NCBI RefSeq assembly: GCF_002608565.1
Contig: NZ_LIXM01000007.1
Span: 62,001 to 126,000, forward strand
From: Vibrio sp. PID17_43
GTDB lineage: Bacteria; Pseudomonadota; Gammaproteobacteria; Enterobacterales; Vibrionaceae
DNA: 64,000 nt
Direction: 5' to 3'
Shown: piece by piece, positions 10,055 through 23,300 of the stretch
Layout of the letters: every line of letters starts with the position of its first letter
How positions within the stretch are numbered: position 1 is the first letter of the stretch
The notes under the pieces: generated by a model
Database searches by the model: none
The model's input: the letters and a program-made list of their open reading frames with translations, nothing else
Told to the model about the DNA's origin: nothing
Made by a program: the position numbers and the translations under genes

Positions 10055-13000
10055 ATGCCAAAACGTACTGACATTCAAAGTATTCTTATTCTTGGTGCTG
10101 GTCCGATTGTAATCGGTCAGGCATGTGAGTTTGACTACTCTGGCGCACAAGCGTGTAAAGCTCTGCGTGAAGAGGGTTACCGAGTTATTCTGGTGAACTC
10201 TAACCCTGCAACCATTATGACTGACCCAGATATGGCCGATGCGACTTACATCGAACCAATCCAATGGGAAGTGGTGCGTAAGATCATCGAAAAAGAACGC
10301 CCAGACGCAGTACTACCAACAATGGGTGGCCAAACGGCACTGAACTGTGCGCTTGATCTAGAAAAACACGGTGTTCTTGCGGAGTTCGGCGTCGAGATGA
10401 TTGGTGCAACCGCAGACGCGATCGACAAAGCGGAAGACCGTTCTCGTTTCGATAAAGCGATGAAGTCTATCGGCCTTGAGTGTCCACGAGCAGATACTGC
10501 AAAAACCATGGAAGAGGCATACAAAGTTCTCGATATGGTTGGCTTCCCATGTATCATTCGTCCATCTTTCACCATGGGTGGTACTGGCGGTGGTATTGCG
10601 TACAACAAAGAAGAATTTGAAGAAATCTGTCGTCGTGGTCTAGATCTTTCTCCTACCAATGAACTTCTTATTGATGAGTCACTTATCGGTTGGAAAGAGT
10701 ACGAGATGGAAGTGGTTCGCGACAAAGCAGACAACTGTATCATCGTATGTGCGATTGAAAACTTTGACCCAATGGGTATCCACACAGGTGACTCCATCAC
10801 GGTTGCTCCAGCTCAAACGCTGACAGACAAAGAATACCAACTAATGCGTAACGCTTCTCTAGCGGTACTGCGTGAAATCGGTGTTGAAACGGGTGGTTCA
10901 AACGTACAGTTTGGTATCAATCCGAAAGATGGTCGCATGGTTATCATTGAGATGAACCCACGTGTATCTCGTTCTTCTGCGCTAGCATCGAAAGCAACAG
11001 GTTTCCCTATCGCGAAAGTGGCAGCGAAACTGGCGGTTGGTTTCACGTTAGATGAGTTAATGAATGACATCACTGGTGGCGCAACTCCAGCATCATTCGA
11101 GCCAACCATCGACTACGTAGTCACTAAAATTCCTCGTTTTAACTTCGAGAAATTTGCCGGTGCTAACGACCGCCTGACTACTCAGATGAAGTCAGTTGGT
11201 GAGGTAATGGCAATCGGTCGTAACCAGCAAGAATCTCTACAAAAAGCGCTACGCGGCCTAGAAGTGGGCGCGACTGGCTTTGATGAGATGGTCGACCTAG
11301 ACGCACCAGACGCATTGACGAAAATTCGTCATGAACTGAAAGAAGCAGGCGCAGAGCGTATTTGGTACATCGCAGATGCATTCCGTGCGGGTATGTCAGT
11401 TGATGGCGTATTCAACCTAACGCAAATCGACCGCTGGTTCCTAGTTCAAATAGAAGACATCGTTAAGCTTGAGCAAGATCTTAAAGCGAAAGGCTTTGCT
11501 GGTTTGAACAAAGAAGAGCTTAACAAGCTGAAGCGTAAAGGTTTTGCGGATGCGCGCCTATCTAAGATTCTAGGTGTTGCGGAAAGTGAAATCCGTCGCC
11601 TACGTGACCAGTACGACATCCACCCAGTTTACAAGCGCGTAGATACGTGTGCGGCTGAGTTCTCATCTGATACGGCTTACATGTACTCATCTTACGATGA
11701 TGAGTGTGAAGCGAACCCAACAGACAAAGAGAAGATCATGATTCTAGGCGGCGGTCCAAACCGTATCGGCCAAGGTATTGAATTTGATTACTGTTGTGTA
11801 CACGCATCACTAGCACTACGTGAAGATGGCTACGAAACCATCATGGTTAACTGTAACCCTGAGACCGTTTCAACAGACTACGACACGTCTGACCGTCTGT
11901 ACTTCGAACCAGTAACACTGGAAGACGTACTAGCAATCGCTCGTGTTGAAAAGCCAAAAGGCGTTATCGTTCAATACGGTGGTCAAACACCACTTAAACT
12001 GGCTCGCGCACTTGAAGCGGCTGGCGTGCCAATCATCGGTACGAGCCCAGATGCCATCGACCGTGCAGAAGACCGTGAGCGTTTCCAAGTTGCGGTTGAC
12101 CGTCTAGGTCTTCTACAGCCAGAAAACGCAACAGTAACCACGATGGAGCAAGCGGTAGAGAAATCTCGTGAAATCGGTTACCCACTGGTTGTGCGTCCTT
12201 CTTACGTACTGGGCGGTCGTGCGATGGAAATCGTATACGATGAGCAAGACCTACGTCGTTACTTCAACGAAGCTGTTAGCGTATCAAACGAATCTCCAGT
12301 ACTACTAGATAGCTTCCTAGATGACGCAGTTGAAGTGGATATTGATGCTATCTGTGACGGTGAGCGAGTGGTTATCGGCGGTATCATGGAGCACATCGAG
12401 CAAGCGGGTGTTCACTCAGGTGACTCGGCATGTTCTCTTCCTGCATACACGCTAAGCCAAGAAATCCAAGACGTCATGCGTGAGCAAGTTGAAAAACTAG
12501 CGTTCGAGTTGGGTGTTCGTGGTCTGATGAACACGCAGTTCGCGGTGAAGAACAACCAAGTATACCTAATCGAGGTTAACCCTCGTGCAGCGCGTACGGT
12601 ACCGTTCGTATCGAAAGCAACGGGTGCACCAATCGCTAAGATTGCTGCTCGTGTCATGGCGGGTCAATCTCTAGAGTCTCAGGGCTTTACGAAAGAAATC
12701 ATCCCGCCATACTACTCTGTAAAAGAAGTGGTACTGCCATTCAACAAGTTCCCGGGTGTTGACCCACTGTTGGGCCCAGAAATGCGCTCTACTGGTGAAG
12801 TTATGGGGGTTGGAGCAACGTTTGCGGAAGCTTACGCGAAAGCAGAGCTTGGCTGTGGAAATGTGTACCCAGAAGGTGGCCGTGCACTACTGTCTGTTCG
12901 CGAAGGCGACAAAGAACGTGTTGTTGACCTTGCATCAAAGCTATCTAAGCTTGGTTACCAGCTAGATGCAACACACGGTACAGCAGTCATTCTTGGCGAA

Positions 13001-13288
13001 GCGGGCATTAATCCACGTCTAGTAAACAAAGTACACGAAGGTCGTCCTCACATTCTTGACCGTATCAAGAACAATGAGTACACCTACATCGTGAACACTG
13101 CCGCAGGTCGTCAAGCGATTGAAGATTCTAAAGTTCTACGTCGCGGTGCACTAGCAGAGAAAGTGAACTACACGACAACGCTAAACGCTGCATTCGCAAC
13201 TTGTATGTCACACACAGCAGATGCGAAGAGCACAGTGACTTCGGTTCAAGAGCTGCACGCAAAAGTGAAAGCGAGCCTAGAAGCGTAA
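10055..13288 (+). CDS. carB: Carbamoyl phosphate synthetase large subunit CarB
   Basis: Makes carbamoyl phosphate from bicarbonate, ammonia and two ATP. 1077 residues, close to E. coli's 1073. Two homologous ATP-grasp halves are visible, each opening with a similar loop ([19 protein letters not shown] near 13, and [19 protein letters not shown] near 562). Each later has the NPR metal/ATP segment ([18 protein letters not shown] and [18 protein letters not shown]). The C-terminal MGS-like allosteric domain occupies about the last 140 residues; in the family it binds ornithine, UMP and IMP. An ATG with GGAG 13 bases upstream starts it. Confidence 0.98.
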   Translation: MPKRTDIQSILILGAGPIVIGQACEFDYSGAQACKALREEGYRVILVNSNPATIMTDPDMADATYIEPIQWEVVRKIIEKERPDAVLPTMGGQTALNCALDLEKHGVLAEFGVEMIGATADAIDKAEDRSRFDKAMKSIGLECPRADTAKTMEEAYKVLDMVGFPCIIRPSFTMGGTGGGIAYNKEEFEEICRRGLDLSPTNELLIDESLIGWKEYEMEVVRDKADNCIIVCAIENFDPMGIHTGDSITVAPAQTLTDKEYQLMRNASLAVLREIGVETGGSNVQFGINPKDGRMVIIEMNPRVSRSSALASKATGFPIAKVAAKLAVGFTLDELMNDITGGATPASFEPTIDYVVTKIPRFNFEKFAGANDRLTTQMKSVGEVMAIGRNQQESLQKALRGLEVGATGFDEMVDLDAPDALTKIRHELKEAGAERIWYIADAFRAGMSVDGVFNLTQIDRWFLVQIEDIVKLEQDLKAKGFAGLNKEELNKLKRKGFADARLSKILGVAESEIRRLRDQYDIHPVYKRVDTCAAEFSSDTAYMYSSYDDECEANPTDKEKIMILGGGPNRIGQGIEFDYCCVHASLALREDGYETIMVNCNPETVSTDYDTSDRLYFEPVTLEDVLAIARVEKPKGVIVQYGGQTPLKLARALEAAGVPIIGTSPDAIDRAEDRERFQVAVDRLGLLQPENATVTTMEQAVEKSREIGYPLVVRPSYVLGGRAMEIVYDEQDLRRYFNEAVSVSNESPVLLDSFLDDAVEVDIDAICDGERVVIGGIMEHIEQAGVHSGDSACSLPAYTLSQEIQDVMREQVEKLAFELGVRGLMNTQFAVKNNQVYLIEVNPRAARTVPFVSKATGAPIAKIAARVMAGQSLESQGFTKEIIPPYYSVKEVVLPFNKFPGVDPLLGPEMRSTGEVMGVGATFAEAYAKAELGCGNVYPEGGRALLSVREGDKERVVDLASKLSKLGYQLDATHGTAVILGEAGINPRLVNKVHEGRPHILDRIKNNEYTYIVNTAAGRQAIEDSKVLRRGALAEKVNYTTTLNAAFATCMSHTADAKSTVTSVQELHAKVKASLEA

Positions 13289-13302
13289 TAGATAAAAATC
13301 AG

Positions 13303-13366
13303 TAAGCCCGAAAAATAGGGCTTATATGACAACCTCATTGCCCGCTCATCTGAGCGGGCTTTTTTG
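13303..13366 (+). terminator. Double stem-loop terminator after carB
   Basis: A first stem (TAAGCCC/GGGCTTA, 13303-13324) has no T run. The second (GCCCGCTCA/TGAGCGGGC around TC, 13340-13359) is followed by TTTTTT and is the real intrinsic terminator. Confidence 0.88.
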
Positions 13367-13486
13367 ATCTCATGAGAATTAATGAAAATCTGGAATAGGT
13401 TAGTGTCTTGAGTTTCCTTTTTCTCGTTTGTGAGGCGGTGTTATCGTTGCCTTCTTTTCGTTACACATTTTTACCAGGACGCATAA

Positions 13487-14266
13487 GTGGAAATCACTTT
13501 TGAGATTTTAATTGGATTGTTTTTTGTCGCATCAGTCGCTGGATTTATTGATGCTATGGCTGGTGGCGGCGGTCTATTGACTCTACCTGCTCTGCTGGCG
13601 GCGGGGCTAAGCCCAACTCAGGCGCTGGCGACCAACAAGCTACAAAGTTCATTCGGCAGTTTTTCAGCCAGTTGGTACTTTGTTCGTAATGGTATCGTGA
13701 GCTTGAAAGAGATGCGCCTTGCCATTTTATGTACTTTTATTGGCTCAGCCATTGGTGCTGAAGCGGTGCAGTATATTGATGCTGGAATATTAACTAGCCT
13801 TATTCCAGTATTGCTGATCGCGATTTCACTCTACTTCTTATTTGCTTCAAACTCGAAAGCCGCAGGCGGAGATCGGAAGCTTTCTGAAGCTATGTTTGCG
13901 TTATGCGTTGGTGGTGGCGTTGGCTTCTATGATGGCTTTTTTGGCCCAGGAACGGGGTCTATTTTTGCACTTTGTTTTGTTGCGCTTGGTCATTTCTCGT
14001 TAGTCGATGCAACTGCCCGAACTAAAATACTGAACTTTACCTCAAACATTGCGGCGCTGCTGTTTTTTATTCTGGCTGGTTTGCCAGTATTGGAAATCGG
14101 TTTCACCATGGCTATAGGGGGCTTTATTGGTGCTCAGCTAGGTGCCAAAGTCGTGGTGACTAAAGGCCAAAAGTGGATTCGACCTCTAGTAATTACCATG
14201 TCTATGCTGATGGCGATGAAACTTCTTTGGCAACAACATCAGCAATGGCTTCTATCACTGTTTTAA
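13487..14266 (+). CDS. TauE/SafE family membrane transporter (DUF81)
   Basis: 259 residues, strongly hydrophobic, about eight membrane segments. The N-terminus ILIGLFFVASVAGFIDAMAGGGGLLTLPALLAAGLSP holds the glycine-rich GxxGGGGG-type signature of the TauE/SafE (sulfite exporter) superfamily, and it recurs in weaker form at GGGVGFYDGFFGPGTGSIFAL in the second half, so the protein is an internal duplication. E. coli YfcA is the closest kind I recall. Substrate is unknown; sulfur-containing organic anions are usual for the family. It starts with GTG after AGGA. Its 3' end overlaps the convergent LysR gene by 65 bases. Confidence 0.85.
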   Translation: MEITFEILIGLFFVASVAGFIDAMAGGGGLLTLPALLAAGLSPTQALATNKLQSSFGSFSASWYFVRNGIVSLKEMRLAILCTFIGSAIGAEAVQYIDAGILTSLIPVLLIAISLYFLFASNSKAAGGDRKLSEAMFALCVGGGVGFYDGFFGPGTGSIFALCFVALGHFSLVDATARTKILNFTSNIAALLFFILAGLPVLEIGFTMAIGGFIGAQLGAKVVVTKGQKWIRPLVITMSMLMAMKLLWQQHQQWLLSLF

Positions 14267-15062
14267 TTCGTTCGCTGCGATACGCATTATGGCGTAAGCA
14301 GATGTGAATCGGGCGAATCAGCGGTGATAGCTCGTCAAATGCATAGCAATACTCAGGTGCAATGTTTAAAGTTTTTACTATCGATTTGGGGATTAAAGCT
14401 GGTGCCATTCCACCCAGAGCCAACTGTGCGGCAGCAGTGTATGAGTCCATCTCCATTAAAGGCTGAATGTCGTGTTTGGACAACACAGCTTGCTGGTAAG
14501 TATTGGCTGGATTATTCAAATCATTGGTGAGAATCGTCTTTGGCATTTCAGTGAGCTTATGTTTACTGATGATAGAGAAAGGCTCATCCGCTAGATGAAA
14601 ACTCATCAAACCATGATGTGGAGGTAAGTAGCCCGCGCAAAATCCCAGCGTGGCTTTGCCTGATTTAACGTTTTCAACGATTCGTGGCGTATGGTTGGTT
14701 GAAATTCTGAGGTAAGGATCTTGGGTCAAGCGCTCTTCCATGATCAAGCTGAGGTAACCTGCAACTAACGTTTCTGAGCAATCCATTCGAATCAACGATG
14801 TATCTTCGAGTTCTTGTTGATCGTGAATTTGACCACGTAATTCGTTAAAGGTTGGTTCAATGATACTGATCAGTGCAACAGCATCAGAGGTTAGCTTAAT
14901 GTGGCGTCCACAGGGCTCAATCAGTTTCTTACCGAGCTTTTTTTCTAGATTCGCAATGCGTTTGCTCACGGCTGATTGGCTGATGTAGAGCTGACTGCCA
15001 GTGCGACTCATGGTTTTTTCTTTGCTCAGTACTAATAGCGTTTCAATGCCTTCCAGTAACAT
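14202..15062 (-). CDS. LysR family transcriptional regulator
   Basis: 286 residues. The N-terminal winged helix-turn-helix is at about 5-62 (LLVLSKEKTMSRTGSQLYISQSAVSKRIANLEKKLGKKLI), then the linker and the usual LysR effector-binding domain from about residue 90. Target and effector cannot be read from sequence. LysR proteins often act on a neighbour, and the TauE/SafE gene is convergent with it, overlapping at the 3' ends by 65 bases; the TRIC gene lies upstream on the same strand. The ATG at 15062 has only a weak GGATAG before it. Confidence 0.9.
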   Translation of the reverse strand: MLLEGIETLLVLSKEKTMSRTGSQLYISQSAVSKRIANLEKKLGKKLIEPCGRHIKLTSDAVALISIIEPTFNELRGQIHDQQELEDTSLIRMDCSETLVAGYLSLIMEERLTQDPYLRISTNHTPRIVENVKSGKATLGFCAGYLPPHHGLMSFHLADEPFSIISKHKLTEMPKTILTNDLNNPANTYQQAVLSKHDIQPLMEMDSYTAAAQLALGGMAPALIPKSIVKTLNIAPEYCYAFDELSPLIRPIHICLRHNAYRSERIKTVIEAIADVVAKEVSSPSA

Positions 15063-15141
15063 TATCTATCCATGAAAATGGGGAATAGTCACACCAATAT
15101 AACCAAGCTTTCGGTCAGATGCTAATCGTGTGTTGAGAAAT

Positions 15142-15170
15142 AAAAAGAGCCGATTTTTAGGTCGACTCTT
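15142..15170 (-). terminator. Rho-independent terminator after the TRIC gene
   Basis: Read on the minus strand: AAGAGTCGA, loop, TCGGCTCTT and a T run. It separates the TRIC gene from the LysR gene downstream. Confidence 0.75.
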
Positions 15171-15196
15171 CTCGAGAAACTTGCGATGCTGATTAC

Positions 15197-15817
15197 TTAT
15201 CGATTGATGGCAAAGGTTGGCAGTGACAAGTGCCAGCGAATTGCGCCCAGACGGATCATCAGCGTTGATATCACCCCAGCGAGTAAGGCTACAGAATGAT
15301 CGTAACCCATACTTAATGCTGTGGTATGGAAAATGCCACCAATGATACAAGCCGTTGCGTAGACTTCACTTCTCAAGACCATAGGGACTTCACGAGCTAG
15401 CACGTCTCGAATGATGCCCCCGCCACAGCCGGTAATTACGCCCATGATCACTGCAACCATGCCTGATGCGTTATAGGCGAGAGCTTTCTCTACACCGATA
15501 CCAACAAACACCGCCAAACCAATCGCATCACATACAGGAAGTACCCACCAAGGTAGGCGTTTAGGACGACGAACCAGAATCATAGTCAGTAAACAGGTGA
15601 TGAAAATGACCCAAAGATAGGTGGTGTCAGTGATCCAGAATACCGGGGTTGCACCGAGCGCCATATCGCGAATGGTGCCACCGCCAATTGCGGTGACGCT
15701 ACCGAGTACGATCACTCCGAAAGGGTCCATCTTTAATCGGCCTGCGAGTAAAACACCAGAAACCGCAAAGACAGCAGTACCGAATAAATCGATCATATAA
15801 AGCAGCATGGAGTCCAT
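15197..15817 (-). CDS. TRIC-type cation channel family protein (UPF0126, YicG-like)
   Basis: 206 residues with about seven membrane segments, made of two similar halves. Each half carries the family motif: [17 protein letters not shown] near residues 39-55, and [18 protein letters not shown] near 125-142. Both have the GGGxxRD core that is diagnostic of the prokaryotic TRIC/UPF0126 family. Bacterial homologues form trimeric cation channels, and some have been linked to glycine uptake; which applies here is not visible. The ATG at 15817 follows AAGGTA. Confidence 0.87.
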   Translation of the reverse strand: MDSMLLYMIDLFGTAVFAVSGVLLAGRLKMDPFGVIVLGSVTAIGGGTIRDMALGATPVFWITDTTYLWVIFITCLLTMILVRRPKRLPWWVLPVCDAIGLAVFVGIGVEKALAYNASGMVAVIMGVITGCGGGIIRDVLAREVPMVLRSEVYATACIIGGIFHTTALSMGYDHSVALLAGVISTLMIRLGAIRWHLSLPTFAINR

Positions 15818-15893
15818 GTTACTTAGTACCTTTTAAACAAATTGTGGGGAACAGAAATAGGGTGGAAATTTTACGGGATTTCCAATGAAAACG

Positions 15894-16718
15894 TTAGCGT
15901 TTTTGCCGCACGCTTTCAAAGTGTTCACACACCTCTGTGATCGCGTTTAAGGTTCTTGGGGTCGGGCGGTTGATCAAATCGGCATTCAGAGACCAAACAT
16001 GGCCATTTTTAAGCGCGGGGATGTCGTTTTTCCAGGCAACCCACTTACCATCATCACTCATTGCATGGCGAGAAGTGAACAGCACTTCAGGCTGGCGAGT
16101 CATCACTTGCTCGATGCTGACTTGCGGGTAAGGAGCAATGCCTTTGGCAAAGATATTCTCACCACCACAGAAGGTGAAAACTTCACTTGGCCAATTATTG
16201 CCCGTAACGGTGATGATCGGCTTTTCACTCAACTGATAGAAGTAGCGGACTTTCTCTTCGGTATTGTACTTTTCTTTTAACGCTTTCAGTTGTGCACGAA
16301 AATTTGCGGCGCTCTTTTGTCCTACTTCCGGTCTTTCACTGTACTGGCTGAGCTGTTCAATATTTTTGGCAATATCTTCTAGCGTCCCCGTTGTTGAAGA
16401 GTAAATAGGGATGCCAAATTGTTTGAGCTTCTCAAGTTCTTTGGCAGGATTCCCTGCAGGCCAAGCGATAACCAAATCGGGCTGAAGAGCAATGATGCGT
16501 TCAAGTTTGATACCTTGGTAGTTTGATACTCTTTCTAGGCCTTTAGCTTGCTCTGGGTAGTCACTCATCTCACTGACCGCTATCAGTTTGTCTCCAAGAC
16601 CTGCGGCATAGGCGATTTCCGTTGCGTGTGGCGCCAGACTGATGACGCGTTGAGCGGGTTCATTGGCAAAAGAAGCGGCAGAGAAGAAAAGAGGAAGAGC
16701 AAAGCAAAGTTTGTTCAT
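15894..16718 (-). CDS. btuF: Vitamin B12 ABC transporter periplasmic binding protein BtuF
   Basis: Cobalamin-binding protein delivering B12 to BtuCD. I start it at the second of two ATGs (16718), five bases after AAGGA; the first (16721) is only two bases from it. That gives MNKLCFALPLFFSAASFANEPAQ, a signal peptide cut near ASFA/NE. 274 residues. RVISLAPHATEIAYAAGLGDKLIAVSE is the class III binding-protein opening, followed by ISL-type DLVIAWPAGNP and the two-lobed layout. It overlaps the cobD stop, so mtnN, cobD and btuF are probably cotranscribed. E. coli has the same mtnN-btuF coupling. Confidence 0.93.
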   Translation of the reverse strand: MNKLCFALPLFFSAASFANEPAQRVISLAPHATEIAYAAGLGDKLIAVSEMSDYPEQAKGLERVSNYQGIKLERIIALQPDLVIAWPAGNPAKELEKLKQFGIPIYSSTTGTLEDIAKNIEQLSQYSERPEVGQKSAANFRAQLKALKEKYNTEEKVRYFYQLSEKPIITVTGNNWPSEVFTFCGGENIFAKGIAPYPQVSIEQVMTRQPEVLFTSRHAMSDDGKWVAWKNDIPALKNGHVWSLNADLINRPTPRTLNAITEVCEHFESVRQKR

Positions 16719-17671
16719 CATAGTCCTTGATAAATGAGTCCGAGGATAAGGCTTTGGATAACGATCCAAGCCAAAATACGCCATACAATGAGGGTTTGGA
16801 TTTGTGCCAAATGAATAGCAGATGGTGCGATACGACCACCAATTTTTGCTCGTTCAGCTCTTTGACCTTGGTACAGTGCTGGGCCGCCAAGTGACAATTG
16901 AAGCTTGTTACCAATCGAGCACAACAACCAAGCTGGTCCTGGAAGCGGCCAAGATTTCGCTTGTTGAAGCATGGAGGTGGAAACACTTGATAGGTTTTTC
17001 CCCATGCTAATGAACATGGCAAATAAGCGTAAAGGAACAATCTCCAATCCAGCCGTTAGCTGAATAGCAGGCTTACCAAAAGGTGAATACTGGCGGCGAC
17101 TTGGGGACCAAGCGCGAGCGAGCTCTGCCGTTAGGCGATACATTAATGCGCCAATTCCACCAGTAAATCCATACCAGAACAACACGCACACAACGTTACG
17201 TCCGTAGCCCATGATGATGGTCTCTGCACCTGCTTTACCAATCCCTAAGAGCGATAAGCTGTCTGTATCGCGGTTAAGGTAAGGCTTGAGTAGTGCTCGG
17301 CACTGCACTTTGTTCTCATTCGACATTGCAGTGACGAGTTGTTTAGCAAGTGATTCGTTGTTTCGCCAGTCAAGAGCAATAAGCAGTAATGCCAGCTCAA
17401 ATAAGGGCGCTTGCCAAACTAAGGGCTTCATCGCGAGCAGTAATATCAAACAGGGTACAAGCATAAGAAGCAGTGCGAGCCCGCCAGAGAGAACGCTTTG
17501 TGAGTAGTTGTGGTTGTTATTAACTTTATTCGCCAGTTGTTCTGCGAATTTATGCCACAAAGTGACGGGATGCGCAGCGTGTGGAATGGGGATTAATAAG
17601 TGGAATAGTAATGCGCCCCACATGACGAGGAGCGCACCGTTGGCATAGATCTGTTGAAAGGTTTCTTCCAT
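16718..17671 (-). CDS. cbiB: Cobalamin biosynthesis protein CobD/CbiB
   Basis: 317-residue membrane protein of the CobD/CbiB family, adenosylcobinamide-phosphate synthase, which attaches aminopropanol to cobyric acid. About four to five membrane segments. The family stretches are visible: SLLGIGKAGAETIIMGYGRNVVCVLFWYGFTGGIGALMYRLT near residues 135-180, and an Ala/Gly-rich tail. It lies between mtnN (14-base gap) and btuF (stop and start overlap). I see no other corrin-ring genes nearby, so it probably serves corrinoid salvage. Confidence 0.87.
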   Translation of the reverse strand: MEETFQQIYANGALLVMWGALLFHLLIPIPHAAHPVTLWHKFAEQLANKVNNNHNYSQSVLSGGLALLLMLVPCLILLLAMKPLVWQAPLFELALLLIALDWRNNESLAKQLVTAMSNENKVQCRALLKPYLNRDTDSLSLLGIGKAGAETIIMGYGRNVVCVLFWYGFTGGIGALMYRLTAELARAWSPSRRQYSPFGKPAIQLTAGLEIVPLRLFAMFISMGKNLSSVSTSMLQQAKSWPLPGPAWLLCSIGNKLQLSLGGPALYQGQRAERAKIGGRIAPSAIHLAQIQTLIVWRILAWIVIQSLILGLIYQGL

Positions 17672-17685
17672 GAAATCTGAGAGAC

Positions 17686-18381
17686 TTACTTAGTCAGTTC
17701 CAACATTTTGAACACCATTTCTGAAGAGCTTTTCGCTGCTAGCGGTAGGAATTCTTCGAAGCTCATTGGTGACTCTTTGTCTGCTACGTCAGAGATAGCA
17801 CGAACAACAACAAACGGTGTGTTGAATTGATGGCAAGTTTGAGCGATAGCAGATGCTTCCATCTCTACTGCGATAACAGATGGGAAGTGTTTACGAATGA
17901 ACTCTTGGCGTTCTGCAGTGCAAACAAACGCATCACCAGTACAGATAAGACCACGAACTGCGTGAGTGTTTTCCATTTGAGCCAGTGCTTTTTCCGCAAG
18001 ATCCATTAGCTTCTCATCTGCTTTGAATGCTGCTGGTTGACCGGCCATTTGACCCATTTCGTAACCAAACGCAGTTACGTCTGCATCGTGGTGACGAACT
18101 TCTGTTGAGATAACAACGTCGCCTAAGTTTAGGCTTGAGTCAAAACCACCCGCTGAACCGGTGTTGATCACTACATCTGGTTGGTATTCATCAAGAAGAA
18201 TAGTGGTGCCAACAGCTGCCGCTACTTTACCGATGCCAGACTGAAGCAGTACCACATCTACGTCGTTAATTTGACCAGAGAAAAACGTACAACCTGCTTT
18301 GTTTACGGTTTGGCAGTTTGTCATAGCTTCTTTCAGGATGGTGACTTCTTGTTCCATCGCACCGATGATACCAACTTTCAT
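17686..18381 (-). CDS. mtnN: 5'-methylthioadenosine/S-adenosylhomocysteine nucleosidase
   Basis: Cleaves adenine from MTA and SAH; the SRH product is the LuxS substrate for autoinducer-2. 231 residues, E. coli 232. Seen: [13 protein letters not shown] at the start with the catalytic Glu, the substrate segment [24 protein letters not shown], the MEASA motif in [13 protein letters not shown], and the catalytic Asp in [12 protein letters not shown]. First gene of the set running into cbiB and btuF. The link makes sense because SAH and cobalamin both belong to the methionine cycle. Confidence 0.97.
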   Translation of the reverse strand: MKVGIIGAMEQEVTILKEAMTNCQTVNKAGCTFFSGQINDVDVVLLQSGIGKVAAAVGTTILLDEYQPDVVINTGSAGGFDSSLNLGDVVISTEVRHHDADVTAFGYEMGQMAGQPAAFKADEKLMDLAEKALAQMENTHAVRGLICTGDAFVCTAERQEFIRKHFPSVIAVEMEASAIAQTCHQFNTPFVVVRAISDVADKESPMSFEEFLPLAAKSSSEMVFKMLELTK

Positions 18382-18446
18382 AACACTCTCTTTGGGTAAA
18401 ATTTGTAAGTTGGCGAGAGTATACCACTCTGCACCAAGATGTGGTG

Positions 18447-18875
18447 CTATTTGATTAATTTGGCCGTGGTTAGCAGAGAACGCAATTGGTCTGCGCGTTT
18501 GCGATTGACGCCAAAGTCTGAATAGCCGACACGAGATTCGGAACGAACAATGAGCTGGTCGCCTTCGATCTTAAGCTCTAAATCGTCCACAAAGCGCATG
18601 ATTTTAGATGTGCATTCAATACGTAGGTAATTGCCTTCTTTGAGGGCTGTCTTCGCCCCCGGCAGTTCAAGCGCCACTTGCTCAATCGCATCGATGTTCG
18701 CTGAATCAGTTAGGGTAAATGGCGTTAGATTATATTCTTCACGCGTGTCTTGGGTGGAAACGCAGTTTGGTTTGTCACCACAAGGTGATTGAGAACGATC
18801 TGTCATGGTTGTGACTCCTTGGCTACAAGCGGTTAAGCCGAGCAAAGTGATGGAAAGGAGAGCGACTTTTTTCAT
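18447..18875 (-). CDS. DUF1499 family lipoprotein
   Basis: 142 residues. The N-terminus [17 protein letters not shown] ends in a lipobox with Cys17, so it is a predicted lipoprotein. The DUF1499 hallmarks follow: [15 protein letters not shown] near 35-50, and [46 protein letters not shown] near 88-135. The function of the family is unknown. AAGGAA precedes the ATG. It lies between mtnN and gltD on the same strand, with no close coupling. Confidence 0.82.
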   Translation of the reverse strand: MKKVALLSITLLGLTACSQGVTTMTDRSQSPCGDKPNCVSTQDTREEYNLTPFTLTDSANIDAIEQVALELPGAKTALKEGNYLRIECTSKIMRFVDDLELKIEGDQLIVRSESRVGYSDFGVNRKRADQLRSLLTTAKLIK

Positions 18876-18920
18876 TATTCTATTCCTTATATTAGGAATT
18901 TAATTATATGTAATAAAAGA

Positions 18921-18949
18921 AAAAAGGATCCAACAATAGGATCCTTTTT
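18921..18949 (-). terminator. Rho-independent terminator after the first gltD
   Basis: AAAAAGGATCC, a seven-base loop, and GGATCCTTTTT. It is symmetrical and could act in both directions; gltD ends 17 bases away. Confidence 0.85.
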
Positions 18950-18965
18950 GAGATGTTAGGTGTGA

Positions 18966-20381
<1,416 letters not shown>

Positions 20382-20398
20382 TCAAACATCCTCCATGA

Positions 20399-23300
20399 TT
20401 ACTGGGCTTGAACGCGCAGTTCTGCGGCGCTACGACTTTGGTGACCAAGCAGGGTGCGTAAGTCTGCTGCTTGTGGTTTCACCAAGTAGAACTTTGGAAT
20501 CCATTCATCAAAGTTCGCCAAGATATCTTCTGCGTAGCTTGAGCCGGTTTCTTCAAGATGCTCAGCAATCAGACCACGTAAGTGCTCTTGGTGGATGTAG
20601 AGATCCGACAGAGAAATTGCTTCAATTGATTCGCTGTTCACGCGACCTTGGAAGTCTTGGTTCTCATCCAATACGTAAGCAAAACCGCCAGTCATGCCCG
20701 CACCAAAGTTGACGCCTGTCGCGCCAAGAATGGCGATGATACCGCCGGTCATGTATTCACAGGCGTTATCGCCTGCACCTTCAATGACGGCAATCGTGCC
20801 TGAGTTACGCACGCCGAAACGCTCACCTGCTTTACCTGCAGCGAACAGTTTGCCGCCCGTTGCGCCATACAAGCAGGTGTTACCAATGATGGTCGCTTCA
20901 TTACACTTAAACGCCGTGCCAAGGTGAGGCTTGATCACGACCTTACCACCAGCCATGCCTTTGCCGACGTAGTCGTTCGCATCACCAGTGAGGTAAAGCT
21001 CTACGCCACCCGCGTTCCAAACACCAAAGGATTGCCCTGCGGTTCCATCTAGGTACAACTTGATTGGCGTTGCCGCCATGCCTTGGTTGCCGTAACGCTG
21101 AGCAATTTCACCCGATAGGCGAGCGCCGACAGAACGGTCGGTGTTGATCACGTTGTAAAAGAAGCTTGCTGATTGACGTTTCTCAACTGCTTGCAATGCG
21201 TCTTCAACGATCTTCTGGTTTAGCTCCGCTTTATCAAATGGTTTGTTTGGCTGTGTCCAGTAAAGGGGATGTCCCTCTGGAGAGACTGGCGCTTCGAGAA
21301 TATTGGAGAGATCCAACTTTGATTGTTTCGCTGTCAGACCTTCAACGGTTTCCAACAAATCCGTACGACCAATCAAGTCAGTCAGTTTTTCAGCCCCAAG
21401 TTCCGCGAGCAATCCACGCACTTCGTCCGCCAGACCAATGAAGTAGTTCATTACCATTTCCGGTAGACCTTTGAAGTACTCTTTACGCAGTGTCTCGTCT
21501 TGAGTTGCAACTCCAGTTGCACAGTTGTTGAGGTGACAAATACGTAGGAACTTACAACCCATTGCCACCATTGGCGCAGTACCAAAACCGAAGCTTTCTG
21601 CACCTAGAATTGCCGCTTTAACCACGTCTAGGCCGGTCTTTAGACCACCATCTACTTGCAGGCGGATCTTATGGCGCAGACCATTAGCAACCAGTGCTTG
21701 TTGTGTCTCCGCCAGTCCCAACTCCCAAGGGCTACCAGCGTATTTCACTGAAGTTAGCGGACTTGCTGCGGTACCACCGTCGTAGCCGGAGATGGTAATG
21801 AGATCAGCGTAAGCTTTCGCTACCCCCGTTGCGATGGTGCCAACGCCTGGCTCAGAGACTAACTTCACTGAAACTAGCGCATTGGGGTTGACTTGTTTCA
21901 GGTCGAAGATCAGTTGGGCTAAATCTTCAATAGAATAAATATCATGGTGCGGAGGAGGGGAGATCAGAGTAACCCCTTGTACCGAATAACGCAGCTTAGC
22001 GATTTCGGCTGTGACTTTGTGTCCTGGCAGCTGGCCACCTTCTCCCGGTTTCGCACCCTGTGCAATCTTGATTTGCAGTACGTCCGCATTAGTTAGGTAA
22101 TGAGGCGTTACACCAAATCGACCTGAAGCAATTTGTTTGATGCGCGAATTACGCTCAGTACCGAAGCGACGAGGATCTTCACCGCCTTCACCCGAGTTAG
22201 AGTAACCACCAAGGCGGTTCATCGCTGTTGCAAGCGCTTCGTGCGCTTCTGGGCTAAGTGCACCAATCGACATTGCTGCCGAGTCAAAGCGTTTGAACAG
22301 TTCAGTGCTTGGCTCGATTTGCTCAAGTGGTAGCGGTGAATCTGATTTTTTCAGCGACATTAAGTCACGCAGCATGGCAACAGGACGTTGGTTTACCTGT
22401 TTAGCAAAGCTCTGATAATCGTTGCTTTCACCTGATTTCACTGCGGTTTGCAGTGTGCCGACCACATCTGGGTTGTATGCGTGATATTCGCCACCGTGGA
22501 CGTATTTCAGTAAACCGCCATGCTCGATGGCTTTACGTTTCGCCCAAGCTTTACGGGAAAGGTTGTACAAGTCTTGTTGGAAGTCGTCGAAGTTCGCACC
22601 CTCAATGCGAGTGGTTACGCCTTTAAAGCACGAGTCGACCACTTCTTGGCTCAAACCAACGGCTTCAAACAGTTGTGAGCAGCGGTAAGAGGCGATGGTC
22701 GAGATACCCATTTTCGACATGATCTTGTACAGACCTTTGTTGATGCCTTGTTGATAGTTTTGCATCACATCGCGATAGTATTTTTCTAGTGCTTTATCAT
22801 CAATCAGTTTACCTAGCGTTTCATACGCAAGGTATGGATAAACCGCAGTGGCACCAAAGCCAAGCAAGACCGCAAATTGGTGTGGGTCACGTGCTGTGGC
22901 GGTCTCAACAACAATGTTGGCATCACAACGTAGGTTCGCATCGATCAGGCGAGTTTGAACCGCACCGACCGCCATTGCTGCAGGAATTGGCAGTTTGCCT
23001 TTGACCAACGCGCGATCCGAAAGCACCACTAGTACCGTGCCTTCACGGACGACTTGTTCTGCTTGATCACACAGTTCATCAATGGCTTGTTTTAGATTTT
23101 TCTGCTGTGGGTCATAGTTGATATCGAGAATGGTATTACGGTAGTGATCGTCACCAAGCTCGAGTAACTGTTGCATGTCGGAATAAAGCAACACTGGCGA
23201 ATCGAAGGTCACTCGATATGCGTGACCATCGGTTTCACAGAAGACGTTCATCTCCTGACCGATGCTAGTCGCCAGTGACATTACGTGTTTCTCACGCAGA

